The notes under the pieces were generated by a model. It searched no databases. It was not told where the DNA came from and saw only the letters and a program-made list of their open reading frames with translations. The translations under genes were made by a program, and so were the position numbers. From positions 1 to 5,003 of the forward strand of contig CAIXUE010000159.1 of NCBI GenBank assembly GCA_903922545.1: 5,003 nucleotides of DNA, given 5' to 3'. Below are positions 1 through 5,003 of the stretch, piece by piece. Source of the stretch: an uncultured Alphaproteobacteria bacterium (GTDB lineage: Bacteria; Pseudomonadota; Alphaproteobacteria; Micropepsales; Micropepsaceae). The stretch's first letter is position 1. Each line of letters starts with the position of its first letter.

Positions 1-208
1 CGACCAGCTTGAGCTTGGGCAGCTGCGCCAGGATATCGGCGGTCAGAAGCACCTTGTTGTTGATCAGGATGGTGGCGTCTTTGGACCGCGCAACCACTTC
101 ACCGGGTTCGGTGTGGTCATATTCCTTGACGGTATGGTCGAAACCGGGCTGGCCCATCCGTATCTGGGGGGCAACGGTGCCGCGATCTAAGAAAACAATA
201 TGCTCCAA
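1..208 (-). CDS. D-2-hydroxyacid dehydrogenase, N-terminal part (glycerate dehydrogenase/HprA-like)
   Basis: Partial gene; 69 codons are visible and the rest lies beyond the left edge. The translation begins MEHIVFLDRGTVAPQ and reaches ILINNKVLLTADILAQLPKL. This is the typical opening of NAD(P)-dependent D-2-hydroxyacid dehydrogenases of the glycerate dehydrogenase type: a first beta strand IVFLDR, then the I-x-NKV-L ... LAQLPKLKL segment of the substrate-binding domain. Such cytoplasmic enzymes interconvert 2-oxo acids (hydroxypyruvate, glyoxylate) and D-2-hydroxy acids. The NAD-binding GxGxxG motif and catalytic R/E/H would lie outside the window, so substrate cannot be judged. The TTG start at 208 is chosen because AAGGA (minus strand, 221-217) lies 8 nt upstream and homologues start just before the I-V-F-L-D strand. 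It lies 166 bp downstream of the aldolase-family gene on the same strand, with a terminator-like hairpin between, so co-transcription would need read-through. Family assignment is fairly sure; specificity is not. Confidence 0.82.
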   Translation of the reverse strand, partial: MEHIVFLDRGTVAPQIRMGQPGFDHTVKEYDHTEPGEVVARSKDATILINNKVLLTADILAQLPKLKLV

Positions 209-216
209 GAAATTCG

Positions 217-221
217 TCCTT
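217..221 (-). promoter_or_regulatory. Ribosome binding site deciding a TTG start
   Basis: AAGGA on the minus strand, 8 nt before the TTG at 208. No ATG or GTG with comparable spacing fits the homology of the dehydrogenase N-terminus, so this site supports the rare TTG start. Confidence 0.6.
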
Positions 222-319
222 GCGTTATGGGCGTTCCCCAACACCCCTTTTTCACCGGTCCACTGCATGCTTTGGCGCTTTTGCGCCCATTGAATCTGAT
301 TATGAGGCCTCAAGCGAAA

Positions 320-347
320 GGGCGGAAGGGGTTTTGCCCTCCCGCCC
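320..347 (-). terminator. Hairpin terminator after the first aldolase-family gene
   Basis: The minus strand reads GGGCGGGAGGG, loop CAAAAC, CCCTTCCGCCC. This is an 11-bp stem (one G-T wobble) with a 6-nt loop, beginning 27 nt after the TGA stop at 375-377. It is followed by CTTTCGCTT, a broken and therefore weak U-tract. On the plus strand the hairpin is not followed by T residues, so it most likely serves the minus strand. It may be a partial terminator or an mRNA 3'-end stabiliser, setting the ratio of the aldolase-family gene to the dehydrogenase downstream. Confidence 0.6.
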
Positions 348-374
348 ATCCGGTATGCCATTATTTCGTGACGA

Positions 375-1472
375 TCAGCCACCGCCCGTGGGAGCAGCGC
401 GGCCACCGCGCGGCGCCGCCGGAGCGGGCTTGAAGTTGGCGGACCAGGGACCAGCGGTCACCTTGCCCTGCGTGTTCCACAACGGACCAAGAGCCTTCTT
501 CGTCGCATCGGAATAGATGGCGTAGAGGTCGGCGCCTTCCGGAGCGTTGATGTGACCGCCCGGGCCCTGAAAGCAATTGAAGTCAGGACGATCGACCCAG
601 TTGGACGGACCGCAGAGATATTTGTGGGCCCGCAGCGCCGCGTCATGGACGATGTTGATTTCGCGCTCATAGTCCGGATCGCCGGCCTTGTAGCCCGAAT
701 GGTTGCCCAGGTCGCCCGAAGCGGCAAACACCGCGTCGATGCCCGGCAGCGCCGCGATCTTGTCGGCGTCGGCCAGACCGGACAGGGTTTCGATCATCAC
801 CGTCAGGACGAGGTTGTCATTGATGGTGTTGCGATAACCGCCCGGAACGTCGCGGAAGTTGATGCCCGTCATGGAGCCGGAGCTGCGGCCGCCCATCGGC
901 GGGTAATAGGCCCACTTCACGGCTTCCTGCGCTTCGGCAAGCGAGCGCACGGTGGGGACTTCGAGCCACAGAGCGCCCAGATCCATGGCGTGCTGTTCGT
1001 CGAACTCATTGGCGTTGGCAATGCGCGCGCCCGGAACGGCCTTGGAGAAGGGACAGGCCGTCCACATTTTCTGCACGGAATCCCAGGTGCCGCCCGAATG
1101 CTGCATTTCGGTCCAGATGAAGTCCACGCCGGCATTGGCGGCGGCGCAGTAATGTTCCGGCGAGTCGTTGCCGTTGATGGTGATGGAGGTGACCTTGCCA
1201 CCTGCCAGCATCTTGGCCTTCACCGGATTCCAGATCGGGTGATCGGCCGGGGCATCGGAGCGATGACCGAATTTCCAGGTCTTTTCGCTGAACGCGCCCT
1301 GGTTGACCGCGCCCGGAGGAGCAATCTTGTCGGCGTGGCTGTCAACGCCAGCCTTGGCGGCCAGCGGATAGCTGGTGAGGCCGCCTGTGGCCGCGTCGTC
1401 CTGGGCAAGCGCCGCTGCGGCGCCGATCGTCAATCCTGCGCACAACGCGACAGAGAATACTGCAAGCTTCAT
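375..1472 (-). CDS. Exported HpcH/HpaI aldolase-family protein (copy 1)
   Basis: 365 residues. Residues 1-23 form a Sec-type signal peptide (MKLAVFSVALCAGLTIGAAA, ending A-L-A before Q24), so the product is predicted periplasmic. After an extension carrying PLAAKAGVDSHADK (36-49), residues about 80-285 resemble the HpcH/HpaI (citrate lyase beta-like) TIM barrel: FIWTEMQH, PGARIANANEF, AMDLGA, YYPPMGGRS, VMIET and VFAASGDLG. E. coli HpaI uses H45, R70, D84, E149 and D175 (numbers from memory). The matching residues here are H125, R150, D164, E228 and D254, with identical H-R, R-D and E-D spacing (25, 14, 26). E228 and D254 would bind the divalent metal. The family cleaves 4-hydroxy-2-oxo acids to pyruvate plus an aldehyde; substrate is unknown here. 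At 365 residues it is about 100 longer than cytoplasmic members, with a low-complexity Pro/Ala/Gly tail. The start at 1472 is preferred over an upstream in-frame ATG at 1511 because it opens the signal peptide and has GGGAGGA 8 nt upstream. Confidence 0.85.
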   Translation of the reverse strand: MKLAVFSVALCAGLTIGAAAALAQDDAATGGLTSYPLAAKAGVDSHADKIAPPGAVNQGAFSEKTWKFGHRSDAPADHPIWNPVKAKMLAGGKVTSITINGNDSPEHYCAAANAGVDFIWTEMQHSGGTWDSVQKMWTACPFSKAVPGARIANANEFDEQHAMDLGALWLEVPTVRSLAEAQEAVKWAYYPPMGGRSSGSMTGINFRDVPGGYRNTINDNLVLTVMIETLSGLADADKIAALPGIDAVFAASGDLGNHSGYKAGDPDYEREINIVHDAALRAHKYLCGPSNWVDRPDFNCFQGPGGHINAPEGADLYAIYSDATKKALGPLWNTQGKVTAGPWSANFKPAPAAPRGGRAAPTGGG

Positions 1473-1541
1473 GATAGTCGTCCTCCCGAAGATTTTTTTA
1501 TCCCGCGTCACCCTATGGCGCGCGTGGAACTTCGGCTAGCT

Positions 1542-1555
1542 TGGCAGCGCTGCCA
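1542..1555. promoter_or_regulatory. LacI-type operator, site 1 (perfect palindrome)
   Basis: TGGCAGCGCTGCCA is a perfect 14-bp palindrome that extends to 18 bp as CTTGGCAGCGCTGCCAAG (1540-1557). The inner edge is 69 bp upstream of the aldolase-family start at 1472 and 117 bp upstream of the divergent TPR-oxygenase start at 1673. The central AGCGCT flanked by TG/CA matches the general LacI-family operator style. The same word recurs at 4590 and 4732. No regulator gene is present in the window, so the cognate protein is unknown. Confidence 0.75.
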
Positions 1556-1582
1556 AGTTGAATCAAGGGCCAGTTATTATGT

Positions 1583-1602
1583 ATTTATATGTACATATAA
1601 AT
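1583..1602. promoter_or_regulatory. AT-rich 20-bp perfect palindrome in divergent intergenic region
   Basis: ATTTATATGTACATATAAAT is self-complementary over all 20 bases and lies in the most AT-rich patch of the window. It is 27 bp from operator site 1 and 70 bp upstream of the TPR-oxygenase start. It could be the binding site of a second dimeric regulator, or the AT-rich core of overlapping divergent promoters, since both strands offer TATA-like -10 words here. The sequence alone does not distinguish these. Confidence 0.5.
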
Positions 1603-1672
1603 TGATGTTGAATATGCCGCGCAGCACGCCAAAAATGCTGTGTTTTTCGGAAGGCGCATATATACAGCCCAC

Positions 1673-3346
1673 ATGACCAAGGACGAACTCTTTGCCCTGT
1701 TGCAGCAGGCGGTTGACCTGCATCGCGCCGGGCGGCTGGACGAGGCAGCCCCGCTTTACCAGCAGGTGGTCGATGCCCTGCCCCGCGGCGCCGAACCCCA
1801 CAATATGTTCGGCGTGCTGCGCATGCAGCAGGGACGCCGCGAGGAAGGCTTGGGCCTGATCACCACCGCCGTGCGGCTGAACCCGCGCAGCGCCGAAATT
1901 GTGGGAAATTACGCCAAGGCGCTGGTCGATATCGGCCGCTTTGACGACGCCCTGGTGGCGACGGAGCATTTGCTGACCCTGCAGCCGGATTTCCCCGGCG
2001 CCAGCGACACCCGCGCCCAGTTGCAAAAGCAACTGGCCGGACGCGCCCTTGCGACAGAGGATTTCGAGACGGTGTACCGGCGCTGTGTGCTGGACCTGAA
2101 TGCGGGCCGCCACCTGGAAGCCCTGATGGGCACCACCAAGGCGCTGGCGCTGAAAGCCGATGGCGCGGAGTGCTGGAATATCCAGGGCAGCGCGCTGCGC
2201 AGCCTGAAGCGGACCACCGAAGCGCTGGCCAGTTTCGACCGGGCGCTGACGATCGATCCGCATCATCCCGCCACGCTGTGCAATCGCGGCAGTCTTTTGG
2301 CGGATGACATGGGCCGCTTTGAAGATGCGTTGGCCGCTTATGACCGTGCGCTGGACTGGCCCGGCAATTTTGCCGAGTGCTGGTACAATCGCGGCAATGT
2401 GCTGCGCCAGCTGGGGCGGCTTGAGGAAGCCCTGGCCAGCCAGACCAAGGCGCTGGAGCAGCGACCTGATTTTCCCGATGCGACGCGGGCGCGGGCGCAG
2501 ATTCTGCTGGAGCTGAACCGCACCGAGGAAGGCCTGGCGCTTTACCGCATTGTCTCGAAGGATTTTGTCGAGAAAAGCGACGAGGAAGGCCTGCCTTACA
2601 AGGCGCTGCACGACCAGGAACAGATTGAGTGGCTGGCAAAGAACGGCACCAGCAATGCCGGCGCGCGGCTGGCGGGGCCGGCGGTCAAGCTGGGCAATCC
2701 GCGCTGGACGGAAATTTCCGATGCCTGGGATGATCTGAAGCCGCAGGTCGCGGTGATCGATGATCTTCTGACCGATGAAGCGATAACGTCGCTCAGGCGC
2801 TTTTGCATGGAGCAGCAGATCTGGCTGCAGGCCCATCATGGCGGCTATCTGAACACGTTTCCGGAACATGGTTTTGCCTGCCCGCTGATCGGCCAGATCG
2901 CCGATGAACTGCGCGCCGCCCTGCCCGTCATCCTGAAGCATCACGGGCTGATCTATTTCTGGGGCGTCAAATATGACAGCCGATTGCCCGGCATCGATAT
3001 TCATGGCGACCAGGCGGCGGTGAACGTCAATTTCTGGATCACGCCCGATGAATGCAATCTGGACCCCGAAGGCGGAGGCCTGATTGTGTGGGATGTGGCG
3101 GCGCCGGTGGAGTGGAACTTCAACAAGTTCAACAACAGCAAGAATGTGATCCGCGATTATCTGAAAAGCCAGAACGCCAAATCGGTGCGTATTCCCTACC
3201 GGCAGAACCGGGCGGCGATTTTCGATTCCGACCTGTTCCACGAAACCGATGCGCTGAATTTCAAGCCCGGTTACGAGAACCGCCGGCTGAACGTGACCAT
3301 GCTGTTCGGGCGGCGCCCCCTGCCGTCGGATCGGGCGCCCAAATAG
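1673..3346 (+). CDS. TPR-repeat protein with C-terminal 2-oxoglutarate/Fe(II) oxygenase-type domain
   Basis: 557 residues, no signal peptide, so probably cytoplasmic. Residues 1-293 hold about seven tetratricopeptide repeats; clear units are near 10-37, 76-105, 165-196, 199-230 and 234-265, with the G-x-L-x-EAL-x-x-x-x-x-AL pattern. These form a helical protein-binding scaffold. A linker leads to residues about 340-550, which look like a double-stranded beta-helix hydroxylase. The iron triad is H444-x-D446 (in IDIHGDQAAVNVNFWITP) and H523 (in FDSDLFHETD), with R537/R538 14-15 residues later as the 2-oxoglutarate-binding arginine. Conserved-looking ESGG-like (PEGGGL) and PYRQNRAAIFDSD segments sit between. 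TPR plus oxygenase proteins of this kind often hydroxylate proteins or peptides, but the target is unknown. The start ATG at 1673 begins the first TPR helix naturally. It has no good Shine-Dalgarno; the nearest purine run, GGAAGG at 1649-1654, is 18 nt away. An in-frame GTG at 1640 (11 more residues) is the alternative. It is divergent from aldolase copy 1 and convergent with copy 2, with a 60-bp gap. Confidence 0.85.
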   Translation: MTKDELFALLQQAVDLHRAGRLDEAAPLYQQVVDALPRGAEPHNMFGVLRMQQGRREEGLGLITTAVRLNPRSAEIVGNYAKALVDIGRFDDALVATEHLLTLQPDFPGASDTRAQLQKQLAGRALATEDFETVYRRCVLDLNAGRHLEALMGTTKALALKADGAECWNIQGSALRSLKRTTEALASFDRALTIDPHHPATLCNRGSLLADDMGRFEDALAAYDRALDWPGNFAECWYNRGNVLRQLGRLEEALASQTKALEQRPDFPDATRARAQILLELNRTEEGLALYRIVSKDFVEKSDEEGLPYKALHDQEQIEWLAKNGTSNAGARLAGPAVKLGNPRWTEISDAWDDLKPQVAVIDDLLTDEAITSLRRFCMEQQIWLQAHHGGYLNTFPEHGFACPLIGQIADELRAALPVILKHHGLIYFWGVKYDSRLPGIDIHGDQAAVNVNFWITPDECNLDPEGGGLIVWDVAAPVEWNFNKFNNSKNVIRDYLKSQNAKSVRIPYRQNRAAIFDSDLFHETDALNFKPGYENRRLNVTMLFGRRPLPSDRAPK

Positions 3347-3347
3347 C

Positions 3348-3361
3348 AGCGCGGCGGCGCT
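3348..3361 (+). terminator. Possible weak terminator after the TPR-oxygenase gene
   Basis: AGCGC, loop GGCG, GCGCT, followed by TTGGTTTG, starts just after the TAG stop (3344-3346). The stem has only 5 bp and the T-run is interrupted. It is the best candidate in the 60-bp gap between the two convergent genes, but is not strong. Confidence 0.3.
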
Positions 3362-3406
3362 TTGGTTTGCGCGGCCGGCTTTTGTTGTCAGATATCGTCT
3401 CCCAGA

Positions 3407-4516
3407 TCAGCCGCCGGTTGCCTTCGGCGGCGCCGGTTTCCAGCCCGGGAAGTACGGTCCGGTCGTGGGCTTGCCCTGGGTATTGTAAAGCGGGCCAAGC
3501 GCCTTCTTCTGCTTTTCGACAAAATCGGCCGGCAGCATGGCCTTGTGATCGGCTGTGTTCACCAGATCGCCATTTTCCGAACCGCCGGGGCCCTGGAAGC
3601 CGGTGAAGTCACCGCGGCCATTCCAGGCATAGGGACCCCACAGCTTCACATGGGCGCGCAGCGCCGCGTCATGGATGATGTTGATCTGGCGTTCATAGTC
3701 CGGATCGCCCTGCTTGTAGCCGCCGAAATTGCCCTGGTCGCCCGAGGCAGCGAACACCGCCGAGACGCCCTTCTGGGCGGCGATCTTGTCGGCATCGCGC
3801 AGGCCATCAAGCGTTTCGATCATCAGCACCAGCACGAGATTGTCGTTGACGGTGTTGTGATAGCCGCCCGGCACCTGGCCCCAGAACTCAGCCCGGCTGC
3901 CGCCGGCGCTGCGCCCGCCCATGGGCGGGAAATAGGCCCATTTCACGGCTTCCTTGGCTTCGGCGACCGAGCGAACGGTCGGCACCACCAGAACCAGCGC
4001 GCCGTTATCAAGGGCGTGCTGTTCGTCATACTCATTGGCGTTGGGAACGCGCACGCCCGGCACCGCCTTGGCATGCGGGCAAGCCGACCACATGTTGTAA
4101 ATCTCGTTCCAGGTGCCTTCGTTGTGCTGCAGTTCGGTCCAGATGTAATCGACGCCGCCCTGATTGGCCGCTTCGCAATAAATCTGGGGCGTGGAACCCG
4201 AGGGGATGGTGACGGACGTGATCTTGCCACCCTGCTGCATTTTCACCTTCACCGGATTCCAGATCGGCGAGCCGCCAGCGGGCGGATCAAAGGTATGGCC
4301 GCGCTTCCAGGTATCCATGTTGTAAGGACCCTGGTTGACGGCGCCGGGCGGGGCGTTCTTGTCGGCATGGCTGTCAACGCCAGCCTTGGCGGCCAGCGGC
4401 CATTTGCCGGCCGTGGCGTTGGAATCATCGCCAGAAGCATCTTTGCCTTGCGCGAACACAGCGGTGCTCGCCAGAAGAGCCACGCTGAGCGCAGCCGTAA
4501 AAGCTCCGAATTTCAT
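3407..4516 (-). CDS. Exported HpcH/HpaI aldolase-family protein (copy 2)
   Basis: 369 residues, clearly paralogous to the protein encoded at 375-1472 along its whole length. A Sec signal peptide spans about 1-22 (MKFGAFTAALSVALLASTAV then FA, cleavage before Q23). The PLAAKAGVDSHADK block follows at 40-53. The barrel region (about 85-295) has YIWTELQH, PGVRVPNANEY, ALDNGA, YFPPMGGRS, LMIET and VFAASGDQG. The HpaI active-site equivalents are all present: H131, R156, D170, E234 and D260, with the same spacings as copy 1 (25, 14, 26). An intact metal- and pyruvate-binding site is therefore expected in the periplasm. Differences from copy 1 cluster after the ASGD motif, in the segment after PPMGGRS, and in the C-terminal 70 residues (copy 2 lacks the Gly/Arg-rich tail), which suggests different substrates or partners. 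The ATG at 4516 has GGGAGGA 7 nt upstream. It faces away from the gene at 4816 and is preceded by a LacI-type operator-like site. The substrate is unknown. Confidence 0.85.
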   Translation of the reverse strand: MKFGAFTAALSVALLASTAVFAQGKDASGDDSNATAGKWPLAAKAGVDSHADKNAPPGAVNQGPYNMDTWKRGHTFDPPAGGSPIWNPVKVKMQQGGKITSVTIPSGSTPQIYCEAANQGGVDYIWTELQHNEGTWNEIYNMWSACPHAKAVPGVRVPNANEYDEQHALDNGALVLVVPTVRSVAEAKEAVKWAYFPPMGGRSAGGSRAEFWGQVPGGYHNTVNDNLVLVLMIETLDGLRDADKIAAQKGVSAVFAASGDQGNFGGYKQGDPDYERQINIIHDAALRAHVKLWGPYAWNGRGDFTGFQGPGGSENGDLVNTADHKAMLPADFVEKQKKALGPLYNTQGKPTTGPYFPGWKPAPPKATGG

Positions 4517-4589
4517 GTGTTATTCCTCCCACCCGATTTTACGCCCACTGGTTCACAGCCCAGCAGACCCCGAGCGAGGCTAACAAAAT

Positions 4590-4603
4590 TGGCAGCGCTG
4601 CCA
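4590..4603. promoter_or_regulatory. LacI-type operator, site 2 (perfect palindrome)
   Basis: TGGCAGCGCTGCCA, identical to the core at 1542-1555. It lies 73 bp upstream of the start codon of the second aldolase-family gene (4516). On the minus strand a TATAT word directly abuts it, so a bound protein could block a promoter here. Confidence 0.75.
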
Positions 4604-4731
4604 TATAGCGTTTGCGCGGCTTTGGCGCGTGCGCGGACCGATATTTTGTAACAATGTTTGTCCGACGCAGTGCAGCATGATTTTGCATGCGCGAGAAGCG
4701 GCGGCAGGGGAAATTCCGCCCAGAAAGCTTT

Positions 4732-4745
4732 TGGCAGCGATGCCA
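4732..4745. promoter_or_regulatory. LacI-type operator, site 3 (one mismatch)
   Basis: TGGCAGCGATGCCA differs from the two perfect copies at a single central base. It lies 70 bp upstream of the ATG at 4816. The matching distance to the gene start in all three cases supports a functional site rather than chance. Confidence 0.65.
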
Positions 4746-4815
4746 GGATACGTCACACTGAATTTGCCGGCAGCGACTCCAGAAAAATGCGCCGCGCAAT
4801 GGTGGAGGGAATTCC

Positions 4816-5003
4816 ATGCCGATTTCAAAAAATAAGACCGTCATCGCGCTTGCCGCGCTGGCCACGATCACCGCCCTTGCCTTCTGGAGCGTGAGCGCCC
4901 CGGCGCAGGAAGCGGCCGCCCCGGCGGGCGCAGCCGCGCTGGCGGGTGATGCGGCGCCTGCGCGCCCGGCGCGCGCGGAAGGCGCGGGCGGCGGTTTTCG
5001 CGC
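4816..5003 (+). CDS. N-terminus of an exported protein of unknown function
   Basis: 62 codons are visible before the right edge, with no stop. The start ATG has GGAGGG 6 nt upstream. Residues 1-30 form a good Sec signal peptide: a basic start with K5 and K7, a hydrophobic core VIALAALATITALAFW, and A-P-A before Q31. The mature N-terminus (31-62) is low-complexity and rich in Ala, Pro, Gly and Arg, as in a flexible linker, so the family cannot be recognised. Two of three features link it to the aldolase-family genes: export and the operator-like palindrome at a matching distance (70 bp). By context it may be an enzyme or binding protein acting with the exported aldolase-family proteins. A third member of that family, a hydrolase or a cytochrome are all possible, and nothing visible favours any of them. 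Confidence 0.75.
   Translation, partial: MPISKNKTVIALAALATITALAFWSVSAPAQEAAAPAGAAALAGDAAPARPARAEGAGGGFR

Larger units (their letters stand above)
4517..4815. other. Divergent intergenic region with two operator-like sites
   Basis: 299 bp between two divergent genes, both encoding exported proteins. It contains a perfect operator-like palindrome near the left gene and a one-mismatch copy near the right gene, each about 70 bp from its own start codon. Short ORFs across this stretch have no domain-like content. No convincing -35/-10 pair could be picked by eye; TATAT words at 4604-4608 and 4640-4645 are only possibilities. Confidence 0.7.

Noticed and set aside
209..433. Short plus-strand open frames between the dehydrogenase and the first aldolase-family gene.
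   Set aside because: They overlap the dehydrogenase start, the terminator hairpin and the aldolase-family 3' end, with no ribosome site or recognisable content.
552..1676. Long plus-strand open frame (374 codons) antisense to the first aldolase-family gene, with a similar 429-codon frame at 3362-4651 opposite the second.
   Set aside because: Both are explained by GC-rich codon structure opposite real genes. Their similarity to each other follows from the paralogy of the sense genes, they have no Shine-Dalgarno, and they run through regulatory DNA.
1577..3241. Minus-strand open frame of 554 codons opposite the TPR-oxygenase gene.
   Set aside because: The translation is Gln/Arg/Ala-rich with no family resemblance, whereas the plus strand encodes clear TPRs and an oxygenase motif set.
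3410..3431. Hairpin GCCGCCG / CGGCGGC with an 8-nt loop at the 3' end of the second aldolase-family gene.
   Set aside because: It lies inside the coding sequence just before the stop, and no T-run follows on the minus strand. It is likely a by-product of Gly/Ala codons.
4646..4654. TTGTAACAA, a small symmetrical word between the two divergent genes.
   Set aside because: Only 4-bp arms around one base; it has no second copy near the other genes and is expected by chance.
4539..4871. Short minus-strand open frame of 110 codons across the second divergent region.
   Set aside because: It crosses two operator-like sites and the start of the exported gene at 4816, and its translation has no domain-like features.

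Overview
The window is GC-rich, tightly packed bacterial DNA with Shine-Dalgarno-led genes. Its protein types and base composition fit an alphaproteobacterium, perhaps from a Caulobacterales- or Rhizomicrobium-like lineage. That placement is an inference from style, since there is no marker gene. Five protein genes are visible, two of them cut by the window edges.

Layout: (1) 1-208, minus strand: the N-terminus of a D-2-hydroxyacid dehydrogenase (glycerate dehydrogenase/HprA-like) with a TTG start. (2) 375-1472, minus: a signal-peptide-bearing protein of the HpcH/HpaI aldolase family, followed by a strong hairpin at 320-347. (3) 1473-1672: a 200-bp divergent intergenic region with two perfect palindromes. 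(4) 1673-3346, plus: a TPR-repeat protein with a C-terminal 2-oxoglutarate/Fe(II) oxygenase-type domain. (5) 3407-4516, minus: a second exported HpcH/HpaI-type protein, paralogous to the first and convergent with the TPR gene. (6) 4517-4815: a divergent intergenic region with two operator-like sites. (7) 4816 to the window end, plus: the start of a further gene with a signal peptide and an Ala/Pro/Gly-rich mature N-terminus.

The most notable signal is a shared 14-bp palindrome, TGGCAGCGCTGCCA. It occurs perfectly at 1542-1555 and 4590-4603 and with one mismatch at 4732-4745. Each copy lies 69-73 bp upstream of the start codon of one of the three signal-peptide genes. The form (TGNNAGCGCTNNCA with a central CG) is that of a LacI-family operator. 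This points to a small regulon of exported proteins, probably for using a carbohydrate or sugar-acid-like compound. The two aldolase-family proteins keep all five active-site positions known from HpaI with almost exact spacing, yet carry Sec signal peptides. Aldolases of this family are normally cytoplasmic, so a periplasmic retro-aldol step, or a repurposed fold, is the main hypothesis. The downstream 2-hydroxyacid dehydrogenase could reduce or oxidise a 2-oxo/2-hydroxy acid product in the cytoplasm, but that link is speculative.
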